DNA of 12,008 bases from Clostridiales bacterium. Its GTDB lineage: Bacteria; Bacillota; Clostridia; Christensenellales; Aristaeellaceae. How positions within the stretch are numbered: the stretch's first letter is position 1; the number at the start of each line of letters is the position of its first letter. The position numbers and the translations under genes are program-made. The notes under the pieces are model-generated. The model saw only the letters and a list, made by a program, of their open reading frames with translations, was not told the DNA's origin and did not search any database. The DNA lies in the NCBI GenBank assembly GCA_019409045.1, contig DXVG01000029.1, positions 1 to 12,008 on the forward strand. Direction: 5' to 3'. Of this stretch, positions 7,001 to 12,008 are shown piece by piece.

Positions 7001-7100
7001 GCGCCGTGCGCGACGAGCGCTTTGCCTGCGATGCCCGCGAGCCTCCCCCGCGGCCGGATGTGCTGTTTTTGGATTGCGATTGCTGCCTGTGCTCAGCCAA
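4053..7100 (-). CDS. CotH-family kinase with three lamin-tail domains and a chitobiase-C-like domain
   Basis: With the preferred TTG start (7098-7100) this is 1015 residues. A basic Ser/Arg/Lys-rich N-terminus (1-49) and one membrane segment (about 50-68) are followed by three lamin-tail domains (about 88-200, 244-352, 398-500, each opening with ISEV and carrying DWxEIxN or DYIEIYN). Next is a chitobiase-C-like fold (about 540-618: IYYTLDCSTPTQDS...PYTGPI...RACAY), then a CotH domain (about 645-985). CotH hallmarks are LKLHGADSRKLEQKNFKV, YINGQYWGQYNMRERV, GNADTLNVKRYR and YDLDWGF, whose D872/D874 are the probable metal-binding pair. CotH of Bacillus spores is an atypical protein kinase. This relative is predicted to face outward on the membrane, and its target is unknown. 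The start was chosen from GGAGGTGG at 7108-7115; upstream in-frame ATGs (7149-7151, 7143-7145) lie in or beside the promoter -10 box. It heads the four-gene unit. Confidence 0.88.
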   Translation of the reverse strand: MAEHRQQSQSKNSTSGRGGGSRASQAKRSSRTAQAKRSRRRTGRDASRTSLAVVAAVCALALAAGFVLQDMSPAASTAQSAQPASSSTVRISEVMTSNEGAVSGNTLDTSDWVEIVNTGAADVDLDGYTLLCADAPLSPFAFPDMTLAPGEYLLIYCDGLDRRTAGYALHAAFRLDADGAALSLLDADGALVDGVELPALETNHVYRRDQSSGEWELSGDYTPGLANTLENHLTFDVESADIPLVISEVCAANRSYAADAGGAFHDYIEIYNPSAEAVDLSGCYLTDNEDDLRKWSFPQGTSVPAGGYLLVYASGGALGAAGEVHASFKLASEGEPVILLDGEGRAISSVEYPALLSDQAYSLDEDGAYTTLLAPTPGMANTAQSATALHSALAGVGVYISEVMASPDAHPNDWLEIYNASSQVVDLSGWGLSDDAATPRKWRFPQDTLIQPGGYLTLFLSGTSGVTSGGVLSASFRLSADGGYGLTLSTADGRLVDRVFLPQQYTGVSYSRMQDGSFLYTDQYTPDDANATSGYTGRAQKPTFSAQGGSFSQGETLTVELSAAPGAQIYYTLDCSTPTQDSTPYTGPITVSGTTIVRACAYEDGLLPSYSASQSYLYDAQHTMRVVSLVADPDDMFGPEGVHTQYTVDMERPGHVEVYTTDGAQMLAENCGLKLHGADSRKLEQKNFKVIARGQYGANRFNARLFSERDYEEYQSFILRCSSEDGPMSRMRDSILTSLAEGTGVFYQKTELCVVYINGQYWGQYNMRERVCAASICQFEGWEGQEDEIDLVKGNTTVMRGSDDSYQAMLAYVKEHGIPDDETLARVAEVIDIENYIAYHALQIFVGNADTLNVKRYRNPNADGKWRWVIYDLDWGFYVDTNSIRRWLDPEGMGAGKRTDNSLFIALMNNATFRDQFLHFMGDQLATQWTSGRIVEMIRERYELLLPEMPRQCERWGTSLNTFESEVARLANYAKERPRKLLNYFFGQFDFTEEERELYFGDAMERIREEEAQWA

Positions 7101-7107
7101 GAAGGCT

Positions 7108-7115
7108 CCACCTCC
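7108..7115 (-). promoter_or_regulatory. Ribosome binding site deciding the TTG start of the CotH gene
   Basis: GGAGGTGG on the minus strand stands about 7-10 bases before an in-frame TTG at 7098-7100. The two upstream in-frame ATGs have no ribosome site, and one lies within the predicted -10 box. The TTG is therefore the better start, giving 17 fewer residues than the longest reading frame. Confidence 0.72.
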
Positions 7116-7140
7116 GAACGCGCCCAGCGGCGCTCCCTCT

Positions 7141-7168
7141 ATCATACACATGCCCCGCGAAAAAACAA
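7141..7168 (-). promoter_or_regulatory. Putative sigma-A promoter of the CotH-VTC-DUF4956-LTD unit
   Basis: On the minus strand, TTGTTT (7163-7168) and TATGAT (7141-7146) are separated by 16 bases. The -35 box begins five bases after the LTA synthase-family stop codon. Transcription would start near 7135, leaving a leader of about 35 bases before the TTG start. This gives the kinase unit its own promoter, though read-through from the upstream unit remains possible because no clear terminator lies between them. Confidence 0.55.
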
Positions 7169-7172
7169 GGTT

Positions 7173-9188
7173 TTACGGGGAAACTTCACGCATTTTTCCC
7201 AAACCCGTGCGCCCGAGCGCGTCGCCCTCGCGGGAGAACTGGCCGACGCACACCTCGCTTGCCTCGGTGACGTCGTTTGCGCGGGCGATCAGGCGCGTGG
7301 AATCGGCGAACACGGCGTTTTTGCGCTTGCCGTCGACGAGTATATCGCTGAAGGTGGTGAAATTCTCGCCGTAGACGCTGATGGTGGCCGTGGCCGCGTC
7401 GTAGGTGTAGTATTCGCAGACGATGGGCACGGTGCCGAGCTCCAGCTGCGTGGGCGAGTAGGGCGATTCGCCCTCGTAGATGGCGTGGTCGCCGTAGAGC
7501 ATGTCGTATTCCAAGACGCGCAGAAAGTCCAGGTAGTCCTCGCTCTCGCAGTCGGGGCCGAAGCCCTGATGGAAGCGCGTGAGGAAGCCGTTGCGTATGC
7601 CCAGCTCTCCCAGCACATGCGCCGTGAGCTGGAAGGCCTGCATGTCGCCGCCCTCCATGTCCAGGCCGAAGTTGTTCCAAAGCACATAGGTGGTCTGGTA
7701 CATGTCGCCCGTGCGCAGGTCGGCGTTTTCGATGTTCAGCGCGGGCAGGTGGTCGCCGTAGAGCACGAGCACCACCGGCTCGTCAAAGCCCTCCAGCGCC
7801 TCGATCAGCTCGCCGATGAACGCGTCCACCTGCGAAAGCTCGTTGACGTAGTTTTCCAGGGCGCCCGCGTCGACGCTCTCGGGACAGGAGAGCACGTCGA
7901 TCTCGTCCAGCCCCTCCACCGGCTCGGAGGGGTACTTGCCGTGCGACTGCACGGTGACGGTGAACACAAAGTCCCGGCCCTCGGTGGTCTCAAGCGCCTG
8001 CAGCGTCTCGCCGGTGAGCACGCGGTCGTGCGCCCAGCCCAGCGCGTTGTATGTAAGGCCGTTCATGTATTCCAGCGGGACGAACCGGTCGAACCCGAGC
8101 TGCGCGTAGACCACGTTGCGGCCGTAGAACGTGCCGGTGTAGTTGTGTATGGCGGTGGCGGTGTAGCCAAGCTCCTTGAGGTTGAAGCAGATGGTCTCGC
8201 AGCTGGTGTCCTTGAGCACGGTGTTGTAGGGGAACTCGCCCTCGCCGAAGTAGTCCAGGTTCATGCCGGTGAGCACCTCAAACTCCGTGTTGGCCGTCGC
8301 GCCGCCCACGGAGGGCACCTTGAGCCGGCCGGAGGGACAGCTCTCCATCAGGCTGCTGAACACGGGGATGGGGTCCTGCGAAAACGACGCGCCCTCCAGG
8401 TCGTGTACGTTGAAGAAGGACTCGAGCTGCACGAACACCACATTGGGCGTGATGGGCGAGGGCGCCGCGGCCTCGACGGCCTCGGGCTCGGGCGTGGGCT
8501 CGACGATGTCGTCCGCGATCTCGGCCACCAGCTCCTCGGAGTACTCCGTGGGCCTGGATATGCCAAAGTCCGCGAACGTGTAGGTCAGCCCGTAGGCAAA
8601 GCCGTAGTTCTGATAGGCGTCCACCAGGCTCGTCTTTTCCCAGTCGATGCCGCCCAGCTCCACCGACAGCTTGCCCGTCACCAGCGTGACCGCGGTGACC
8701 AGGCAGAACGCGCCGAAGCTGACCGTGCGGTCGAACGATTCGCGCTTGGGGCTCTTGACCAGCAGGAGCACCAGCCCCGCGATCAGCAGCGCGCACCCGG
8801 CGAATATGCCCACGATCTCGTACCAGCGGAAGTAGACGGTGATCATCTTCATGCCGTCGGGGATGAGCAGCACGTCGCGCGTGGTCAGCGGCAGAACGCG
8901 CGTCCTCTGCACGATGCAGTTGACCACGCCCAGCGCGATCCACAAAACGCCCACCGCCCAGCGCACGCCCTTGCGGCGGCGGAACAGCTCGGCGAACAGG
9001 AACGTATTGAGCACGATGAGCACGTTGAACAGGAACATCCACGGATGTTCCGTCAAAAAGATGAGCAGCTTGCTCAGCGTCCAGTGGTTGAGATACTCGA
9101 TCACGAGCGTCACCGCCATGGACACCGGCAGCATGTACCAGTTTTCCCGCAGGTAGCGCAACAGCGCCCCGCGGCGAGAAGCGGCCAC
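7173..9188 (-). CDS. LTA synthase-family sulfatase-fold membrane enzyme
   Basis: The product is 671 residues. Five membrane segments (about 18-34, 50-66, 77-94, 122-144, 158-174) and a Pro/Glu-rich linker (229-247) precede an extracytoplasmic sulfatase-fold domain (about 248-570). Expected active-site positions are present: E256 (QLESFF), catalytic T298 (GGATANTEFE), H416 (VQSHGKYP) and D479-H480 (YGDHLPAL). S. aureus LtaS uses the same set at nearly the same numbers to build glycerophosphate polymers from phosphatidylglycerol. A different phosphoglycerol or phosphoethanolamine transferase is possible. A C-terminal extension (about 585-650) with ISVYGENFTTFSDILVDG resembles an IPT/TIG Ig-like fold, which the minimal LtaS family lacks. 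The GTG start (9186-9188) follows GGGAG by five bases and lies 9 bases after the DUF1385 stop, so the two are probably cotranscribed. Confidence 0.9.
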   Translation of the reverse strand: MAASRRGALLRYLRENWYMLPVSMAVTLVIEYLNHWTLSKLLIFLTEHPWMFLFNVLIVLNTFLFAELFRRRKGVRWAVGVLWIALGVVNCIVQRTRVLPLTTRDVLLIPDGMKMITVYFRWYEIVGIFAGCALLIAGLVLLLVKSPKRESFDRTVSFGAFCLVTAVTLVTGKLSVELGGIDWEKTSLVDAYQNYGFAYGLTYTFADFGISRPTEYSEELVAEIADDIVEPTPEPEAVEAAAPSPITPNVVFVQLESFFNVHDLEGASFSQDPIPVFSSLMESCPSGRLKVPSVGGATANTEFEVLTGMNLDYFGEGEFPYNTVLKDTSCETICFNLKELGYTATAIHNYTGTFYGRNVVYAQLGFDRFVPLEYMNGLTYNALGWAHDRVLTGETLQALETTEGRDFVFTVTVQSHGKYPSEPVEGLDEIDVLSCPESVDAGALENYVNELSQVDAFIGELIEALEGFDEPVVLVLYGDHLPALNIENADLRTGDMYQTTYVLWNNFGLDMEGGDMQAFQLTAHVLGELGIRNGFLTRFHQGFGPDCESEDYLDFLRVLEYDMLYGDHAIYEGESPYSPTQLELGTVPIVCEYYTYDAATATISVYGENFTTFSDILVDGKRKNAVFADSTRLIARANDVTEASEVCVGQFSREGDALGRTGLGKMREVSP

Positions 9189-9197
9189 GCGCGCTCC

Positions 9198-10232
9198 CTA
9201 CCGCGCAGCGGCGGGCTCGGGCGCGCCTGCGGGCTCGGACGCGGCGGCCTGGGCGCGCGCGCTTCCCGGCAGCGTCTCCCGCTCGGGGAAGCCCTCGGCC
9301 TCGGGCACCACGCGGCGCATGGCCTCGATGGCGCACTCGATCATCGTATCGTCCGGCTCGCGGGTGGTGATGCGCTGTATGGCCATCCCGGGCGCGGAGA
9401 TCAGCCGCGTCAGCGGGTTGTCGTGCCGCCCGGCAAACTGTATCAGCTCGTAGCCCACCGATATAAGCACCGGCAGCGTCAGTATCTTTAGCGACGTGCG
9501 CAGCACCGGATTGTCCACGCGGATGAACATGGATACCACGATGCCCACCAGCAGCATCAGCACCATGAACGACGTGCCGCAGCGCGGGTGGAACCGCTTC
9601 TGCACGCGCACGTTCTCCACCGTCAGCGGAAGCCCCTTCTCAAAGCAGAAGATGGTCTTGTGCTCCGCGCCGTGGTACTGGTAGGTGCGGCGTATGTCCT
9701 TCATAAGCGCGGTGGCCATCACATAGGCGAGGAATATGATGATGCGCACGACGCCCTCGAACACGCTGCGCAGAAGGTAGTTGCCCTGGATGCTCGGGAT
9801 CGCCTGCGAAAGCCAGGTGTAGAGATGCACCGGCAGGTACATAAACAGAAACACCGCCAGCACCACCGCCAGCACCGTGGCGATGGGCATCATGAACTTC
9901 TCCAGCAGCGCCTCCAGCTTCCGGCTCAGCGCGGACTGCTTTTTGCGCTTTTCCGCCTTCTGCGCCTCCTCGGCCTCGGTCATGCCCGAAAGGTCCGCCG
10001 AGCGCATCAGGCACTTGTAGCCGATGGACAGGGAGTCGACCAGCGCGAACACGCCGCGGATGAACGGCTTTTTGAAAATGGCGGCGCGCTCTTTGCGCAC
10101 TGTGGGGTACATCTCTATCTCTATGTCTCCGGAGGCGTTGCGCACGGCCATGGCGGTGTGCACCTTACCGCGCATCATCACGCCCTCCAGCAGCGCCTGT
10201 CCGCCGATGGATGTGTACTTGCTCTTTGCCAT
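9198..10232 (-). CDS. DUF1385 (YqhQ-type) integral membrane protein
   Basis: The product is 344 residues from the preferred start. Conserved DUF1385 blocks are GGQALLEGVMMRG (10-22), RGVFALVDSLSIGYKCLMRSA (59-79), YHGAEHKTIFCFE (186-198) and RFHPRCGTSF (213-222). Four membrane segments lie at about 115-138, 159-178, 221-238 and 250-268, with a charged helical region (85-112) before the first. The tail after about 310 is Ala/Pro/Glu-rich and probably disordered. The family is widespread in Firmicutes and has no function I can state with confidence; the conserved His/Cys residues hint at metal or redox chemistry, but this is inference. In many genomes DUF1385 sits beside prmC/prfA; here the LTA synthase-family gene follows after 9 bases. 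The ATG at 10230-10232 is preferred because AAAGGAA (10239-10245) is correctly spaced for it and almost touches the ATG two codons upstream. Confidence 0.92.
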   Translation of the reverse strand: MAKSKYTSIGGQALLEGVMMRGKVHTAMAVRNASGDIEIEMYPTVRKERAAIFKKPFIRGVFALVDSLSIGYKCLMRSADLSGMTEAEEAQKAEKRKKQSALSRKLEALLEKFMMPIATVLAVVLAVFLFMYLPVHLYTWLSQAIPSIQGNYLLRSVFEGVVRIIIFLAYVMATALMKDIRRTYQYHGAEHKTIFCFEKGLPLTVENVRVQKRFHPRCGTSFMVLMLLVGIVVSMFIRVDNPVLRTSLKILTLPVLISVGYELIQFAGRHDNPLTRLISAPGMAIQRITTREPDDTMIECAIEAMRRVVPEAEGFPERETLPGSARAQAAASEPAGAPEPAAAR

Positions 10233-10238
10233 ATGCAT

Positions 10239-10245
10239 TTCCTTT
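10239..10245 (-). promoter_or_regulatory. Ribosome binding site choosing the second ATG of the DUF1385 gene
   Basis: AAAGGAA on the minus strand ends immediately before the ATG at 10236-10238 and six bases before the ATG at 10230-10232. Only the second has normal spacing, so the protein probably begins MAKSKYTS. Confidence 0.65.
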
Positions 10246-10277
10246 CGCGCGCAGATCGCGCCGATTTTCCATTACAT

Positions 10278-10305
10278 ATTATACACCTTTCCCCGCGCAT
10301 GTCAA
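10278..10305 (-). promoter_or_regulatory. Consensus sigma-A promoter for the DUF1385-LTA synthase unit
   Basis: Minus-strand TTGACA (10300-10305) and TATAAT (10278-10283) both match consensus exactly, with a 16-base spacer. Transcription would start near 10271, about 40 bases before the ATG. This is the strongest-looking promoter in the window and suggests constitutive housekeeping expression. The local AT-rich stretch stands out in the GC-rich background. Confidence 0.88.
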
Positions 10306-10398
10306 ACGCGCCATTGAGGCATAAGTGTGGCATTTGCGTGGCGCGCAGCCGCGCAGGGGCGCATCTTTGAACAAACCGTGAACTTCCGCGGCAGGGCG

Positions 10399-10427
10399 TT
10401 GTGCGCGCCGGAGATTTGTGCTATAAT
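10399..10427 (+). promoter_or_regulatory. Extended -10 promoter for the parvulin gene
   Basis: On the + strand, TGCTATAAT (10419-10427) is a perfect -10 box with the TGn extension. A weak -35 (TTGTGC, 10399-10404) stands 17 bases upstream. Transcription would start near 10434, about 50 bases before the ATG. It faces away from the DUF1385 promoter, with about 90 bases between the two -35 boxes. Confidence 0.78.
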
Positions 10428-10485
10428 CAGACTGGTTTTTCGGCGTTCGCGCCGAGGCCCATTCACGACAAGGAGGCACCCTTTG

Positions 10486-11889
10486 ATGAATCTGAAGCGA
10501 TTTTTCTGCGCGCTGATGTGCGCCGTGCTGATCGTCTGCACCCCGGTGACGCTGGCGGAGGAGGACAAGGACGCGCGCATCGCCGAGCTGGAGGCGCAGG
10601 TGGCCGAGCTGGAGGCGCAGGTGGCCGCATACCACCTCAAGGAGATCGTGGCCTCGTTCGACGGCGGCGAGGTCTCCGTGGAGGAGGCCCAGACCCAGTA
10701 TGAATACATGGTCTCCATCTACGCGCAGTACGGCATCGATGTGGCCGCCTACGGCCTGGAGGATTCCGTGCGGCAGGAAGTGGTCGCCACGCTGGCGGAG
10801 AACGCCATCGTGCTGCACATGGCCGAGCAGCTCGGCCTGGGCCTGACCGAGGACCAGGAGACGCAGTTTGCCACCGAGGCCACGCAGGGCTATGAGAGCA
10901 CCGTGGAGATGTACTATCAGAACTACTTCGCCGATCAGTATGAGGACGAGTCCGAGGGCCGCACCGCCGCGGCGCAGTACCTCAACGAGCAGGGCTACAC
11001 CTACGAGTCCACGCTCAAGTCCCTGCGCGAGACGCAGCTTGCCACGAACGTGTACGACTACATCACCGCCGACGTGACCGTGACCGAGGAAGAGGTCAAG
11101 GCCGCCTACGACGAGTACGTCGCCGCCGACCAGTCCACCTACGAGGAGAGCGCCTACCAGTTCGAGAGCGCCTACTCCAACGGCTCGGACATCTACTACA
11201 CGCCCGAGGGCTACCGCGTGGTCAAGCACATACTGTTCCAGTTTGACGACGAGCAGTCCGCGCAGTACGAGGAGCTCTGCGCGCAGCTCGACGCGCTGGA
11301 TGCCGAGCTGGCCGAGGCGACCGCGACCGATGAAACCGCGACCGACGAGGCCACGACCGACGAGACTGCCGCCGACGAGGCCGCCGCCGACGAGACCGCG
11401 ACCGAGGAGGCCGCCCCGCGCGCCGCCGAGGAGATCGAGGCCGACATCGCCGAGGCCCAGGCGCAGCTCGACGCGCTGTATCAGCAGCTCATCCCCGAGG
11501 CCGAGGCCGCCGCCGCGCGCTTTGAGAGCGGCGAGGACATCGAGGCGCTCATCGCCGAGCTCAACGACGACACCGGCATGCCCGAGACCGGCTACGCCGT
11601 GTCCGAGACCGCCGACGTCTCTACCCAGATGTGGGACCCCGCCTTCACCGAGGGCGCGCTCTCCATCGAGGAGGTGGGAGGCCTGTCCGAGCCTGTGCTG
11701 GGCACATACGGCGTCCACCTGATCTACTACGCGGGCGACCTCACCCCCGGCGCGACCCCCTATGAGGACGTGCGCGCCGACGTGGAGGCGCTTGCGCTGA
11801 GCGAAAAGGTCAACCAGACCTACGCCGACCAGATCGCGGCCTGGGAGGAGGAGCTCAACCTCCAGCTCTACCCCGAGCACATCGCCTGA
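10486..11889 (+). CDS. Secreted PrsA/SurA-like parvulin-type peptidyl-prolyl isomerase with repeat insertion
   Basis: The product is 467 residues. A signal peptide (about 1-24, cleavage after VTLA) is followed by a heptad stretch with tandem AELEAQV (about 33-47) and a SurA_N-like helical region (about 52-215). The C-terminal parvulin domain starts at VVKHILF (245-251) and ends at GTYGVHLIYYAGD (406-418), with GLSEPV at 399-404. It probably assists folding of exported proteins outside the membrane. The domain is interrupted after its first strand and helix by about 60 residues holding six TDE-type pentapeptides (279-308), flanked by two AQLDAL copies. Unlike Bacillus PrsA there is no good lipobox (LIVC has Val before Cys), so it may be soluble or held by an uncleaved signal. 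The ATG at 10486 follows AAGGAGG (10470-10476); the reading frame is open further upstream but lacks a ribosome site. Confidence 0.87.
   Translation: MNLKRFFCALMCAVLIVCTPVTLAEEDKDARIAELEAQVAELEAQVAAYHLKEIVASFDGGEVSVEEAQTQYEYMVSIYAQYGIDVAAYGLEDSVRQEVVATLAENAIVLHMAEQLGLGLTEDQETQFATEATQGYESTVEMYYQNYFADQYEDESEGRTAAAQYLNEQGYTYESTLKSLRETQLATNVYDYITADVTVTEEEVKAAYDEYVAADQSTYEESAYQFESAYSNGSDIYYTPEGYRVVKHILFQFDDEQSAQYEELCAQLDALDAELAEATATDETATDEATTDETAADEAAADETATEEAAPRAAEEIEADIAEAQAQLDALYQQLIPEAEAAAARFESGEDIEALIAELNDDTGMPETGYAVSETADVSTQMWDPAFTEGALSIEEVGGLSEPVLGTYGVHLIYYAGDLTPGATPYEDVRADVEALALSEKVNQTYADQIAAWEEELNLQLYPEHIA
11281..11478 (+). repeat. Pair of perfect 18-bp direct repeats flanking the parvulin insertion
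   Basis: GCGCAGCTCGACGCGCTG occurs at 11281-11298 and again at 11461-11478, exactly 180 bases apart and in frame. It encodes AQLDAL at residues 266-271 and 326-331. The repeats bracket the pentapeptide array, consistent with an in-frame duplication within a helical region that was later filled by repeat expansion. Confidence 0.85.
11320..11409 (+). repeat. Coding tandem repeat, six 15-bp units (pentapeptide TATDE-like)
   Basis: Six consecutive pentapeptides read TATDE, TATDE, ATTDE, TAADE, AAADE, TATEE (residues 279-308 of the parvulin). Units differ by single substitutions at the DNA level. Being a multiple of three, copy changes would keep the frame. The segment is acidic, low-complexity and probably disordered or a flexible helix. 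Confidence 0.9.
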
Positions 11890-11932
11890 CGCCGCATCGG
11901 GCCGCCGAAGGACAGCATTTTGGTGGTCTGTC

Positions 11933-11954
11933 GCCCGCCCCCTCCGGGGCGGGC
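11933..11954 (+). terminator. GC-rich hairpin after the parvulin gene, possible terminator
   Basis: GCCCGCCCC (11933-11941) pairs with GGGGCGGGC (11946-11954) around a CTCC loop, giving a perfect 9-bp stem 44 bases after the TGA. No T-run follows, so termination strength is uncertain. The repeat arm at 11982-11997 further right may be the main terminator. Confidence 0.5.
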
Positions 11955-11974
11955 CAGGCCGCTGACAAAGCCCC

Positions 11975-11997
11975 CAAACGCAAAAATCACTTCCGAA
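11975..11997 (-). repeat. Dispersed intergenic repeat, copy 2 (reverse orientation, cut by window end)
   Basis: CAAACGC followed by A5 and TCACTTCCGAA is the reverse complement of 1153-1176, with one substitution and one fewer base. Its A5/TCACTTCCGAA part also equals the left arm at 1129-1144. The partner arm would lie beyond 12008, so a complete hairpin cannot be confirmed here. Confidence 0.65.
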
Positions 11998-12008
11998 AGA
12001 AAAGAAGC

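Noticed and set aside
7151..7182. CCCCG...CGGGG inverted repeat between the LTA synthase-family and CotH genes as a terminator
   Set aside because: Only five pairs around a loop of nearly 20 bases, and the T-run lies inside the loop. It overlaps the -35 region, so no supportable terminator.
3912..9491. Very long plus-strand open frame (1859 codons) opposite the CotH, LTA synthase-family and DUF1385 genes
   Set aside because: It is the complement of real minus-strand genes in GC-rich DNA, where stop codons are rare. Its product is His/Arg/Val-rich without domains, and it crosses gene boundaries and a promoter.
10525..10545. Lipobox at Cys18 of the parvulin
   Set aside because: The residue before Cys is Val, which does not fit the lipobox, while a plausible signal peptidase I site follows at VTLA.
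11317..11415. Short regular repeats considered as a CRISPR array
   Set aside because: Units are 15 bp, contiguous and in frame, with no spacers. They encode a pentapeptide array.
10279..11880. Minus-strand 533-codon frame opposite the parvulin gene
   Set aside because: Val/Gly/Leu repeat-like composition mirrors the Glu/Ala/Asp codons of the real gene. It also spans both divergent promoters.

Overview
The window is high-GC DNA coding densely on both strands. It looks like a chromosome segment from a Gram-positive bacterium of the Clostridia, possibly an uncultured gut lineage near Christensenellales or Oscillospirales. That placement is inferred from the gene set: a Cys-tailed J-domain protein, a DUF1385 (YqhQ-type) protein, an LtaS-like enzyme, a CotH/VTC/DUF4956 cluster, and a PrsA/SurA-like parvulin with a Gram-positive signal peptide and strong AGGAGG-type ribosome sites. 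No tRNA, rRNA, CRISPR array, transposase or phage gene was seen.

Layout. Positions 3-992 (+): the C-terminal end of a J-domain/TPR protein, then an HD-domain hydrolase. Positions 993-1602: about 600 bases without a convincing gene, holding many hairpins, one good intrinsic terminator that belongs to a dispersed repeat, and a 16-bp tandem repeat. Positions 1603-7100 (-): a compact four-gene unit read right to left, namely a CotH-family kinase with three lamin-tail domains and a chitobiase-C-like domain, a VTC-type polyphosphate polymerase domain protein, a DUF4956 membrane protein, and a membrane-anchored protein with two lamin-tail domains. The genes overlap or abut, and a promoter lies at 7141-7168. 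Positions 7173-10232 (-): a second unit, DUF1385 membrane protein then LTA synthase-family enzyme, behind a promoter with consensus -35 and -10 boxes at 10278-10305. Positions 10399-11889 (+): a divergent extended -10 promoter and a secreted parvulin-type foldase whose PPIase domain is split by an acidic pentapeptide repeat. The right end holds a hairpin and half of a second copy of the dispersed terminator repeat, in opposite orientation.

How the genes may work together. Nearly everything from 1603 to 11889 concerns the cell envelope. The CotH kinase, VTC protein and DUF4956 protein form a recurring bacterial neighbourhood, and here they travel with two surface-anchored lamin-tail proteins. 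A reasonable but untested reading is a surface phosphate module: a cytoplasmic VTC domain makes or uses polyphosphate, a multi-pass DUF4956 protein couples it to the membrane, and an extracytoplasmic CotH kinase modifies a surface partner that may include the short lamin-tail protein. The upstream LTA synthase-like gene (glycerophosphate polymer or a related product) and the divergent foldase fit the same compartment. Many protein functions here are family-level assignments only.
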